From: Pseudomonadota bacterium
GTDB lineage: Bacteria; Pseudomonadota; Alphaproteobacteria; Rhodobacterales; Rhodobacteraceae
Reading direction: 5' to 3'
Assembly (NCBI GenBank): GCA_021813645.1
Contig: JAKAJW010000196.1
Span: 1-6,068, forward strand
Length of the DNA: 6,068 bases
The position numbers and the translations under genes are program-made. This document shows, one piece after another, positions 1 through 4,751 of this stretch. Position 1 is the stretch's first letter. Every line of letters starts with the position of its first letter. Below the pieces are notes generated by a model. It was not told the origin of the DNA, did not search any database, and worked only from the letters and a program-made list of their open reading frames with translations.

Positions 1-102
1 TACAACAAGGCCGCGCGGCTGGTCGAGCAGATGGAGGAGCAGGGGCTGGTCTCGACCGCCAACCACGTCGGCAAGCGCGAAATCCTGGTGCCCGAGCAAT
101 AG
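1..102 (+). CDS. ftsK: DNA translocase FtsK, C-terminal end (partial)
   Basis: The window opens inside a reading frame of 33 codons ending in TAG at 100-102. The peptide begins [12 protein letters not shown] and ends [13 protein letters not shown]. This matches the C-terminal gamma domain of FtsK/SpoIIIE translocases: a winged helix in which the YN-A--L-E-ME pattern and the closing G-REIL strand are highly conserved. FtsK is anchored at the division septum and pumps chromosome ends through it. Its gamma domain reads the oriented KOPS sites and contacts XerD at dif. Membrane, linker and motor parts lie upstream of the window. The gene is followed after 79 bp by lolA on the same strand, an order I recall as common in Rhodobacterales. 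Identification rests on the tail alone, but it is a distinctive one. Confidence 0.9.
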   Translation, partial: YNKAARLVEQMEEQGLVSTANHVGKREILVPEQ

Positions 103-133
103 CGGCGGATCGCCGCCAAATGAGCGGCCGCGA

Positions 134-164
134 GCCGGCGCGGGCTGGAAACCGCCGCGCCGGC
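134..164 (+). terminator. GC hairpin between ftsK and lolA
   Basis: A perfect 10-bp inverted repeat (134-143 GCCGGCGCGG, 155-164 CCGCGCCGGC) encloses an 11-nt loop, 32 bp after the ftsK stop. It is not followed by a T-run, so it is at best a weak intrinsic terminator or an attenuating/mRNA-stabilising hairpin. Inverted repeats of this size do occur by chance in such GC-rich DNA. Confidence 0.35.
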
Positions 165-174
165 CGCCTAGATC
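146..174 (+). promoter_or_regulatory. Possible lolA promoter
   Basis: TGGAAA (146-151), a 17-bp spacer and TAGATC (169-174) form a candidate -35/-10 pair. The wider -10 context CCTAGATC fits 7 of 8 positions of GCTANAWC, the housekeeping -10 described in Caulobacter. Transcription would start at about 181, at or next to the lolA start codon. The prediction is by eye only; co-transcription with ftsK is the alternative. Confidence 0.22.
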
Positions 175-181
175 GGATGGC

Positions 182-784
182 ATGACGATGCGCCCTTTTC
201 TCGCCGCCCTCGCGCTCTGCCTGCTGCCGCAGGCTGGTCTGGCGCAGGAGCTTCCGCTCGACCGGATCTCGGCCTATCTGAACGGGTTGACCCGGGCCGA
301 GGCTGATTTCACCCAATACAACGCCGACGGCAGCGTGTCCTCCGGCACCGTCTACATTCACCGCCCGGGCCGGATGCGGTTCGAATACAATCCGCCCAAC
401 AAGGCGCTGGTGATCGCCGGGGCCGGCGAGGTGGCGGTGTTCGATCCGAAATCGAACCAGCCGCCGGAGCAATATCCGCTGGCCAAGACGCCGCTGAACC
501 TGATCCTGGCGCCGCATATCGACCTGTCGACCGCGCATATGGTGGTGGGCCACGAGGCGCAGGACGGCTCGACGGTGGTGATCGCCCAGGATCCGAAGCA
601 CCCCGACTACGGCACGATCCGGATGGTCTTCTCCGACAATCCGGTGGCGCTGACGCAATGGACGATCAGCGATGACGCCGGCGGCCAGACCACGGTGAAG
701 CTCTCCGCGCTGACCCCGGCCGCCACCCTGCCGGATTCGCTCTTCGACATCGGCGCGGCCACGGCGGCGCGCCGGGGCCGCTAG
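182..784 (+). CDS. lolA: Outer-membrane lipoprotein carrier protein LolA
   Basis: This 200-residue protein is the periplasmic chaperone that takes mature lipoproteins from the LolCDE exporter and carries them to the outer membrane. Residues 1-22 form a typical signal peptide (MTMRPF, a Leu/Ala-rich core, then cleavage after GLAQ, probably before E23). The mature part shows family hallmarks: FTQ (43-45), SSGTVYI (53-59), the basic RPGRMRFEY (61-69) and YPLAKTPL (98-105). The rest is an alternating beta pattern ending in LPDSLFDI. Length is normal for the family. Two in-frame ATGs are possible, at 182 and 188. A GGATGG at 175-180 lies 7 bp from the second, so 188 is a real alternative that still leaves a complete signal peptide. 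The gene runs with ftsK and ends inside the stop codon of the convergent gene. In Alphaproteobacteria LolB is often absent, so the outer-membrane receptor is not predicted from here. Confidence 0.92.
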   Translation: MTMRPFLAALALCLLPQAGLAQELPLDRISAYLNGLTRAEADFTQYNADGSVSSGTVYIHRPGRMRFEYNPPNKALVIAGAGEVAVFDPKSNQPPEQYPLAKTPLNLILAPHIDLSTAHMVVGHEAQDGSTVVIAQDPKHPDYGTIRMVFSDNPVALTQWTISDDAGGQTTVKLSALTPAATLPDSLFDIGAATAARRGR

Positions 785-1359
785 TCGAGGCCGCAGCTGC
801 GCAGCTGCTGGCCGTAGAGATCGGAATGCGCCTGCACCCGGCTCGCCACCGCGATCAGCCAGCCCTTGCTGGCGTAGGAGCGCGACATGTAGCCGCCGAT
901 GCCTTCGTGATAGGCGAGGTACTGGTCGCGCGCGTCGGATTTCGGAATGCCGGCGGTGCGGTAGGCCTTGTCCATGTACCAGCCCATGAAATCGGTCGCG
1001 TCCCAGATGTCCTTGCGGCTGGCGCCCCAATGGCCGGTCTCGCGGCGGTAGTCGTCCCAGGTCGAGTTCAGCACCTGGGCATAGCCGAAGGCCGAGGAGG
1101 CACGGCCGAGCGGGATGATCCCGAGCGCCCAGCGATAGGGGGTGCGGGCATTGCCGACGAATTTCGACTCCTGCCGGATCGTCGCCATCTGCACGCTGAC
1201 GGGCACGCCCCAGCGCCGTTCGGAGGCGCGCATGGCGTTCAGATACCGCGGCCGCTCGCGCGCCAGGGCGCAGGCGTTGTCGAGGTTGTCCGGTACCGAA
1301 TAGCGCCCGCAAGACGCCAGCAAGAGGAGCAGCAAAGCTGCCCAGTGAAATCTGCTCAT
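781..1359 (-). CDS. Lysozyme-like transglycosylase (SLT-type) lipoprotein
   Basis: This 192-residue protein starts MSRFHW, runs through a hydrophobic stretch and reaches a lipobox LASC at residues 14-17, so C17 should be lipidated. The next residue is G18, not Asp, which favours outer-membrane sorting, presumably through the Lol pathway that includes the neighbouring LolA. The body looks like a goose-lysozyme/SLT fold: IRQESKF (61-67) with probable catalytic E64, FGYAQV (91-96) in place of the usual G-x-M-Q loop, a Trp/Tyr-rich helix with DATDFMGWYMDKA, and AYHEG (149-153) resembling the SLT AYNAG motif. It probably cleaves peptidoglycan glycan strands; the exact family is uncertain. I chose the start at 1359, not the upstream in-frame one at 1545, because it is followed at once by the signal sequence and preceded by GAGG six bases upstream. 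The 62-residue extension has no protein-like features. Confidence 0.82.
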   Translation of the reverse strand: MSRFHWAALLLLLLASCGRYSVPDNLDNACALARERPRYLNAMRASERRWGVPVSVQMATIRQESKFVGNARTPYRWALGIIPLGRASSAFGYAQVLNSTWDDYRRETGHWGASRKDIWDATDFMGWYMDKAYRTAGIPKSDARDQYLAYHEGIGGYMSRSYASKGWLIAVASRVQAHSDLYGQQLRSCGLD

Positions 1360-1375
1360 CTGCCTCACTTGCCCG

Positions 1376-1430
1376 TTTCTAGCCGCGCATGTTTTTTGTT
1401 GAGAATAAAGGAAAACGCGGCAGGTGGAAA
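1376..1430 (-). promoter_or_regulatory. Candidate promoter(s) for the transglycosylase lipoprotein gene
   Basis: An AT-richer island (about 1389-1415) sits upstream of the minus-strand gene. Read on the minus strand, two hexamer pairs are possible. One is TTTCCA (1430-1425), 17 bp, TATTCT (1407-1402). The other is TTCTCA (1405-1400), 18 bp, TAGAAA (1381-1376), whose context GCTAGAAA resembles the alphaproteobacterial GCTANAWC -10. Each hexamer matches the sigma-70 consensus at 4 of 6 positions. The remainder of the 1360-1625 gap holds only GC-rich sequence up to about 1520. Confidence 0.3.
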
Positions 1431-1574
1431 TGGCCTTGCCGCAGATTGGCCGATTTCGCCGGACAAGCGCCGCCTGCGCGGATTTCGGCCGATCTTCCCG
1501 GGCCCCAGCGGCAGGTTTCGTTAACTGTCGGTCTGGCCACCACAATCCGAAAAGGTTTTTTCAAATTCGCCGGA

Positions 1575-1603
1575 TGGACAGAATTTTGCTTGAGGATTAG
1601 TAA
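1575..1603 (+). promoter_or_regulatory. Candidate hspQ promoter
   Basis: TGGACA (1575-1580, 5 of 6 with TTGACA), a 17-bp spacer and TAGTAA (1598-1603) lie in an AT-rich stretch just upstream of hspQ. Transcription would start near 1610, giving a leader of about 16 nt that still contains the ribosome binding site. It looks like a housekeeping-type promoter; I could not find a convincing RpoH-type CTTGAAA/CCCCAT pair. Confidence 0.38.
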
Positions 1604-1611
1604 ACAGGGGC

Positions 1612-1617
1612 AGAGGA
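1612..1617 (+). promoter_or_regulatory. hspQ ribosome binding site
   Basis: AGAGGA lies 8 bp before the ATG at 1626 and 11 bp before the second ATG at 1629. The spacing favours 1626 and rules out the long upstream extension of this frame to 1389, which runs through the promoter region. Confidence 0.6.
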
Positions 1618-1625
1618 CGACAACG

Positions 1626-1952
1626 ATGATGACAACCGCAGCAAAATATCACATCGGCCAGGTCGTGCGGCACCGAAAGCACCCGTTTCGCGGTGTGGTC
1701 TTCGATGTAGACGCGATGTTTTCCAACACCGAGGACTGGTATCAGGCGATTCCGGAGGAGAGCCGGCCGTCCAAGGATCAGCCGTTCTACCACCTGCTGG
1801 CGGAGAACGAGCAGAGCTATTACGTCGCTTATGTCTCCGAGCAGAACCTGGTTCCCGACGAAACCGGCGAGCCGGTCGACCACCCCGATCTCGCCGATCT
1901 GTTCGGCGATTTCGAAGACGGCCGCTATCCGCTCCAGTTCCAGCTCAACTGA
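1626..1952 (+). CDS. hspQ: Heat shock protein HspQ (YccV-like)
   Basis: The product is 108 residues, close to the roughly 105 of E. coli HspQ. The N-terminal half shows the family signature: KYHIGQVVRHRKHPFRGVV (7-25), a small beta-barrel resembling the hemimethylated-DNA-binding YccV domain, then FDVDAMFSNTEDWY (26-39). It continues with QPFYHLLAE (52-60), YYVAYVSEQNL (65-75) and the DHPDL acidic tail (85-89). In enterobacteria HspQ is a heat-inducible cytoplasmic protein that acts as a specificity-enhancing partner and substrate of Lon protease and affects stability of mutant DnaA; whether this holds here is inferred. It stands alone in its transcription unit, divergent from the lipoprotein gene and convergent with the gamma-glutamyltransferase gene. 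MM at the start leaves a one-codon ambiguity. Confidence 0.9.
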   Translation: MMTTAAKYHIGQVVRHRKHPFRGVVFDVDAMFSNTEDWYQAIPEESRPSKDQPFYHLLAENEQSYYVAYVSEQNLVPDETGEPVDHPDLADLFGDFEDGRYPLQFQLN

Positions 1953-2044
1953 TCGGCGCGCCGCCCCCCTGACGGCCGGCCGCCCCTGAGGGCGAGCCCG
2001 CGGCCGAGTTCCCCGCAAAGGCTCGTGATCGGCCCCGGTCTTGG

Positions 2045-2072
2045 GGCGCGGCGGGTCGGATCCCGCCGCGCC
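2045..2072. terminator. Strong GC hairpin between convergent hspQ and ggt-family gene
   Basis: A perfect 11-bp stem (2045-2055 GGCGCGGCGGG with 2062-2072) closes a 6-nt loop TCGGAT. It sits 93 bp after the hspQ stop and 20 bp after the ggt-family stop on the other strand, where a bidirectional terminator is expected. There is no T-run on either side, so Rho may be needed. Two minor 5-bp hairpins (1981-1994 and 2032-2047) lie in the same 140-bp gap; the second would compete with the main stem. Confidence 0.5.
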
Positions 2073-2092
2073 GACTTGGGCGCGGCCCGGCC

Positions 2093-3670
2093 TCAGTAGC
2101 CGAGCGCGCAGCCGTCCTTGCGCGGGTCCGAGGCCGCTTCCAGCACGCCCGAGGGCAGCAAGCGGATCGCCTGGGCGCCGCCGATCGGGCCGTCGGGTTC
2201 CACCACATTATGGCCGAGCGCGGCCAGTTCGGCCCGCACCGCCGGCGCGTAGCCGCGTTCGACCGCGAAGCCTTCCGGCCCGGCGAAGCTGCGCGGTGCG
2301 TCGAGCGCGTCCTGCAGGTCCATGCCGTAGGTGACCAGGTTGGTGACCACGCGAGCATGGCCGTTCGGCTGATAGGCGCCGCCCATCACGCCGAAGGGCA
2401 TTTCCACCTTGCCGCCCCGCCGCAGCATCGCCGGGATGATGGTGTGCATCGGCCGCCGGCCGCCGGCCGCCTCGTTCGGATGGCCCTCGGTCAGGGTGAA
2501 GCCGGCGCCGCGGTTCTGGAAGTTGAGGCCGAAGCGGCGCGAGGCCAGGCCCGAGCCGAAGGCGTGGAAGATCGAATAGATCAGCGAGACCGCCATGCGG
2601 TCGCGGTCGACCACGGTCAGATAGACCGTTTCGCGATGCACCGCCTCGGCCAGCTTGGCCGGCTCGGCCATGGCGCGCTTGGGGTCGATCAGCGCGGCGA
2701 GCTTCGCGGCCGTCTCCGGCGCCAGCATATGGGCGAGCCGGGTGGTGCGGTCAGGGTCGGCGATCACCCGGTTGCGGGTGTCATAGGCAAGCTTGGCCGC
2801 CTCGGCCTCCAGATGCGCGCGCTGGCTGCCGAACGGGTCGAGCCGGCCGAGGTCGAAATGGCTGAGAATGTTCAGCATCAGGATCGCCGTGGCGCCCTGG
2901 CCGTTCGGCGGATGCTCGAGCAGCTCGACCGGGCCGAACTGGCCGGAGATCGGGTCGGTGTAGTCGCAGGCGGTGGCGGCGAAATCGGCCAGCGTATGGC
3001 TGCCGCCGAGCGCCTGCAGCGAGGCCACCATATCCTCGGCCACCTCGCCCTCGTAGAAGCCGGCGCGGCCGTCGCGGGCAATCCGGCGCAGCACCTCGGC
3101 CTGGCCCGGGGCGCGGAACACCTGGCCGGTCTTCGGCGCCAGGCCGTCGATCAGGTAGAACTGGCGGGCGTCGCCGGACAGATCGCCCGCCGCCGCCGCC
3201 CAGTCGAAGGCGGTGCGCGGGGCGACCGGCACGCCCTCTTCGGCGTAGCGGATCGCCGGGGCGAGCGTCTCGGCCAGGCTCAGCCGGCCCCAGTCGGCCG
3301 AAAGCCGGCAGAGGGCGTCGACCGCGCCCGGCACGGTGACCGCTTCGGCCGCGTGCAGCGGCATGGCGCTCAGCCCGCGCGCCCGCAGCGCGGCGGCGGA
3401 CAGTCCCGCCGGCGCCCGGCCGGAACCGTTCAGTGCCACCACCCGCTCTTCGCCGGCGGGTTTCAGCAACACGAAGCAATCGCCGCCGAGGCCGGTCATC
3501 TGTGGCTCGCACAGGCCCAGAAGGACCGCGGCGCCAATCGCCGCGTCGACGGCATTGCCGCCGGCCTGCAACAGATCGATCGCGGTCCGGCTGGCCAGCG
3601 GATGCGAGGTCGCGGCCATCCCGTTCAGGGCATAGACCTCGGAACGGCCAGGCTTTTGAAAATCGCGCAT
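2093..3670 (-). CDS. Gamma-glutamyltransferase family protein (YwrD-like)
   Basis: This 525-residue Ntn-hydrolase precursor should cut itself before T348 (HRE|TVYLTVVDRD), giving a subunit of about 347 residues and one of about 178 whose N-terminal Thr is the nucleophile. Other hallmarks are GGNAVDAAI (37-45), TGLGGDCF (59-66), the NGSGRAP loop (81-87, R85 aligning with the substrate-binding Arg), VPGAVDAL (113-120), NGQGATAI (256-263), NFQNRGAGF (383-391), GRRPMHTIIP (404-413) and MGGAYQPNGH (429-438), whose Gly pair supplies the oxyanion hole. The classic Ser-Ser of E. coli GGT is replaced by Met-His, as in the YwrD-like branch. No signal peptide is visible, so it is probably cytoplasmic. 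The substrate is uncertain: gamma-glutamyl amide hydrolysis or acylase-type activity. I chose ATG 3670 because GGGAG lies 7 bp upstream; the open frame up to 3949 crosses the rsbW-like gene. Confidence 0.88.
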   Translation of the reverse strand: MRDFQKPGRSEVYALNGMAATSHPLASRTAIDLLQAGGNAVDAAIGAAVLLGLCEPQMTGLGGDCFVLLKPAGEERVVALNGSGRAPAGLSAAALRARGLSAMPLHAAEAVTVPGAVDALCRLSADWGRLSLAETLAPAIRYAEEGVPVAPRTAFDWAAAAGDLSGDARQFYLIDGLAPKTGQVFRAPGQAEVLRRIARDGRAGFYEGEVAEDMVASLQALGGSHTLADFAATACDYTDPISGQFGPVELLEHPPNGQGATAILMLNILSHFDLGRLDPFGSQRAHLEAEAAKLAYDTRNRVIADPDRTTRLAHMLAPETAAKLAALIDPKRAMAEPAKLAEAVHRETVYLTVVDRDRMAVSLIYSIFHAFGSGLASRRFGLNFQNRGAGFTLTEGHPNEAAGGRRPMHTIIPAMLRRGGKVEMPFGVMGGAYQPNGHARVVTNLVTYGMDLQDALDAPRSFAGPEGFAVERGYAPAVRAELAALGHNVVEPDGPIGGAQAIRLLPSGVLEAASDPRKDGCALGY

Positions 3671-3707
3671 CGTGGTTCTCCCGTTGGCGCAGCGGCGGTC
3701 GCGGGGG

Positions 3708-3721
3708 AAGCTAGACGGCAT
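3708..3721 (-). promoter_or_regulatory. Shared 14-bp upstream motif, copy 1 (before ggt-family gene)
   Basis: On the minus strand this reads ATGCCGTCTAGCTT, 37 bp before the ATG at 3670. A copy differing at one base (ATGCCGCCTAGCTT) lies 36 bp before the STAS gene start, in the same orientation. The CTAGCTT part is where a -10 box would fall, so the motif may be a promoter core or an operator overlapping one. I see no good -35 box upstream of it. Confidence 0.35.
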
Positions 3722-3725
3722 ATGC

Positions 3726-3811
3726 GGGGAAGAAAAGGGGAAGGCCTCGGCGTCGCAAACTGGGTGGGGGCTATTGGCTACGACGCCGAGGGAAGCCTTT
3801 TCAGCTACCCC
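3726..3811. repeat. Extended imperfect hairpin (nested inverted repeats)
   Basis: Three collinear stems nest around a 25-nt apical loop (3756-3780): GGGG 3726-3729 with CCCC 3808-3811, GAAAAGG 3732-3738 with CCTTTTC 3796-3802, and a perfect 11-bp CCTCGGCGTCG 3745-3755 with 3781-3791. The total is 22 pairs with small internal loops. It lies between the rsbW-like gene and the ggt-family gene, both on the minus strand. Read on the minus strand, the stem is followed by pyrimidine-rich sequence including TTTTCTT, so an intrinsic terminator for the STAS/rsbW-like operon is the simplest view. The large loop is unusual for that, so a structured leader or small RNA is possible. I do not recognise a known riboswitch in it. 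Confidence 0.5.
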
Positions 3812-3832
3812 TCCGTTTTGCCCCACGGCTGC

Positions 3833-3858
3833 GGCCACGATTTGCCGCTTTTGTGGCC
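3833..3858. repeat. Small inverted repeat after the rsbW-like gene
   Basis: GGCCAC (3833-3838) pairs with GTGGCC (3853-3858) around a 14-nt loop, 33 bp past the rsbW-like stop codon. Next to it lies CCGT/ACGG (3813-3816 with 3825-3828) with a loop containing GCCCC. Both are modest hairpins that add to the structured character of the 3671-3891 gap. Confidence 0.3.
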
Positions 3859-3891
3859 TTCCGACGGCACTGTTTCCGGCCCGGGCCGAGT

Positions 3892-4383
3892 CTAGTCCTC
3901 GGCCCGCGATTGTTCCACCCGCGAGCGTTCCAGCGGCAGGCGGAAACACAGCAGGTTGCGCCCACCCTCGCGGCGGTAGCGCAGGTCGCTGGACAGGGCG
4001 CGAATCAGGCCCCAGCCGAACCCGCCCTCCGGCAGCGGATGGTCGATCCTGCGCTGGGGCAGGCGGGCGCGCGGCGGCCGGCCGCCGGGCAAGGGCGAGC
4101 CGTGATCGACGATGCAGACCTCGAGCCCGGCGGGGCCGAGCGCGATCCGCAGATCGATCTCGCCCGGTGCCGTGCGATAGGCATGTTCGACGATATTGTT
4201 CAGCACTTCGGCCAGCACGATCTCCAGCGTGCCGCGGTCCTCGACATCGTCGAGATAGGGGGCGATCGCCTCCTGCGCGGCGGCCAGCGCAGCCCGCACC
4301 GCTAGGGGGTCGCCGGGGAAGACGCGGTGGAGCACTTCGGCGTTCGGTCTCTCCAGCCGCTCGTTCGGCGCTTCACAGGGCAT
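3892..4383 (-). CDS. RsbW/SpoIIAB-like anti-sigma factor ATPase (RbaW-like)
   Basis: This 163-residue protein has the HATPase_c_2 (GHKL) fold of serine kinases that bind and inhibit sigma factors and phosphorylate their STAS antagonists. The N-box EVLNNIVEHAYR (59-70) has E59, N63 and H67 in the SpoIIAB spacing. The G1 box is IVDHGSPLP (91-99, D93 and G95), and the G2 box is EGGFGWGLIRAL (119-130). Length is normal for the family. The start at 4383 overlaps the end of the STAS gene by 11 bp, implying translational coupling; no clear ribosome binding site is seen. An in-frame ATG at 4422 would add 13 Arg/Pro-rich residues and seems less likely. No sigma factor or PP2C phosphatase gene is nearby. 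In R. capsulatus a similar pair without an adjacent phosphatase (RbaV/RbaW, with RbaY elsewhere) influences gene transfer agent production; orthology here is inferred from pattern and layout only. Confidence 0.85.
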   Translation of the reverse strand: MPCEAPNERLERPNAEVLHRVFPGDPLAVRAALAAAQEAIAPYLDDVEDRGTLEIVLAEVLNNIVEHAYRTAPGEIDLRIALGPAGLEVCIVDHGSPLPGGRPPRARLPQRRIDHPLPEGGFGWGLIRALSSDLRYRREGGRNLLCFRLPLERSRVEQSRAED

Positions 4384-4720
4384 GGCTTCGGCCGGGGCCG
4401 GCCGCCGCCGGCAGCGCGGCATGGATGGTGAAGATGCGGTCCATCCGGGTCAGGCGGAACACCTTCTCCACCACCGGGGTCAGGCCGCACAGCTCCAGTT
4501 GCCGCTCCGGCGCCAGCATCTTCATGACTGCGACGACGGCGCCGAGCCCGCTCGAGTCGAGAAAGGCGACCTGCGACAGATCGAGGATCACCCGCGGCGC
4601 CGGCCCGGCCATGGCTTCGCGCATCGCATCCTTGAACCGGATCGCCGACGCGGCGTCGATACGCGCTTCGGCGACCTGGATGATCAGCGTGCCTTCGCGT
4701 TGTTCCAGCCTCAGATCCAT
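4373..4720 (-). CDS. STAS-domain anti-sigma factor antagonist (SpoIIAA/RsbV-like, RbaV-like)
   Basis: The 115-residue product is a single STAS domain. Residues 43-54 (RVILDLSQVAFL) form the central strand, followed by DSSGLGAVVAVMK (55-67). S56 aligns with SpoIIAA S58, the Ser phosphorylated by the partner kinase. The later part, LELCGLTPVVEKVFRLTRMDRIFTI, fits the family's last strand and helix. Unphosphorylated, it should bind the RsbW-like protein encoded next to it and free the sigma factor; phosphorylated, it should release the kinase. The start is well supported by GGAGGA at 4730-4725, 4 bp upstream. It is the first gene of the minus-strand pair and diverges from the thiolase gene. The C-terminal tail (AALPAAAGPGRSHAL) is low in complexity and may exist mainly to accommodate the overlap with the next gene. 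Confidence 0.88.
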   Translation of the reverse strand: MDLRLEQREGTLIIQVAEARIDAASAIRFKDAMREAMAGPAPRVILDLSQVAFLDSSGLGAVVAVMKMLAPERQLELCGLTPVVEKVFRLTRMDRIFTIHAALPAAAGPGRSHAL

Positions 4721-4751
4721 CCGGTCCTCCGACCCTTCTGCCGTAGCGCTC

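Noticed and set aside
177..185. Two-codon upstream frame ATGGCATGA overlapping the lolA start
   Set aside because: It is too short to support as a translated leader and has no ribosome binding site at a proper distance.
826..1524. A 232-codon plus-strand frame opposite the lipoprotein gene
   Set aside because: No domain-like features, and it extends through the non-coding promoter region; the minus-strand lipobox protein explains the sequence.
1389..1625. N-terminal extension of hspQ by 79 codons
   Set aside because: It runs through the promoter region, has no family similarity I can see, and would make the protein far longer than known HspQ; AGAGGA supports ATG 1626.
3726..3770. G-rich runs suggestive of a G-quadruplex
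   Set aside because: The runs are unevenly spaced (one gap of over 20 nt) and most are better explained by pairing in the nested hairpin.
3766..3786. tmRNA-like 5' end (GGGGGC followed by a CTACGAC)
   Set aside because: The conserved GGAUUCGAC is not present, and I see no tag-peptide coding sequence or TTCGA-type acceptor arm nearby.
3877..3888. 12-bp palindrome CGGCCCGGGCCG just after the rsbW-like stop
   Set aside because: As RNA it can form only about 4 pairs with a minimal loop and no T-run, and such GC palindromes are expected by chance.
2210..3895. A 561-codon open frame on the plus strand opposite the ggt-family gene
   Set aside because: It is the antisense shadow of a GC-rich coding region: composition is dominated by Arg, Ala, Gly and His with no family features, while the minus strand carries all GGT motifs.
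3671..3949. N-terminal extension of the ggt-family frame by 93 codons
   Set aside because: It crosses the end of the rsbW-like gene and the hairpin region, and a good ribosome binding site lies right before ATG 3670.
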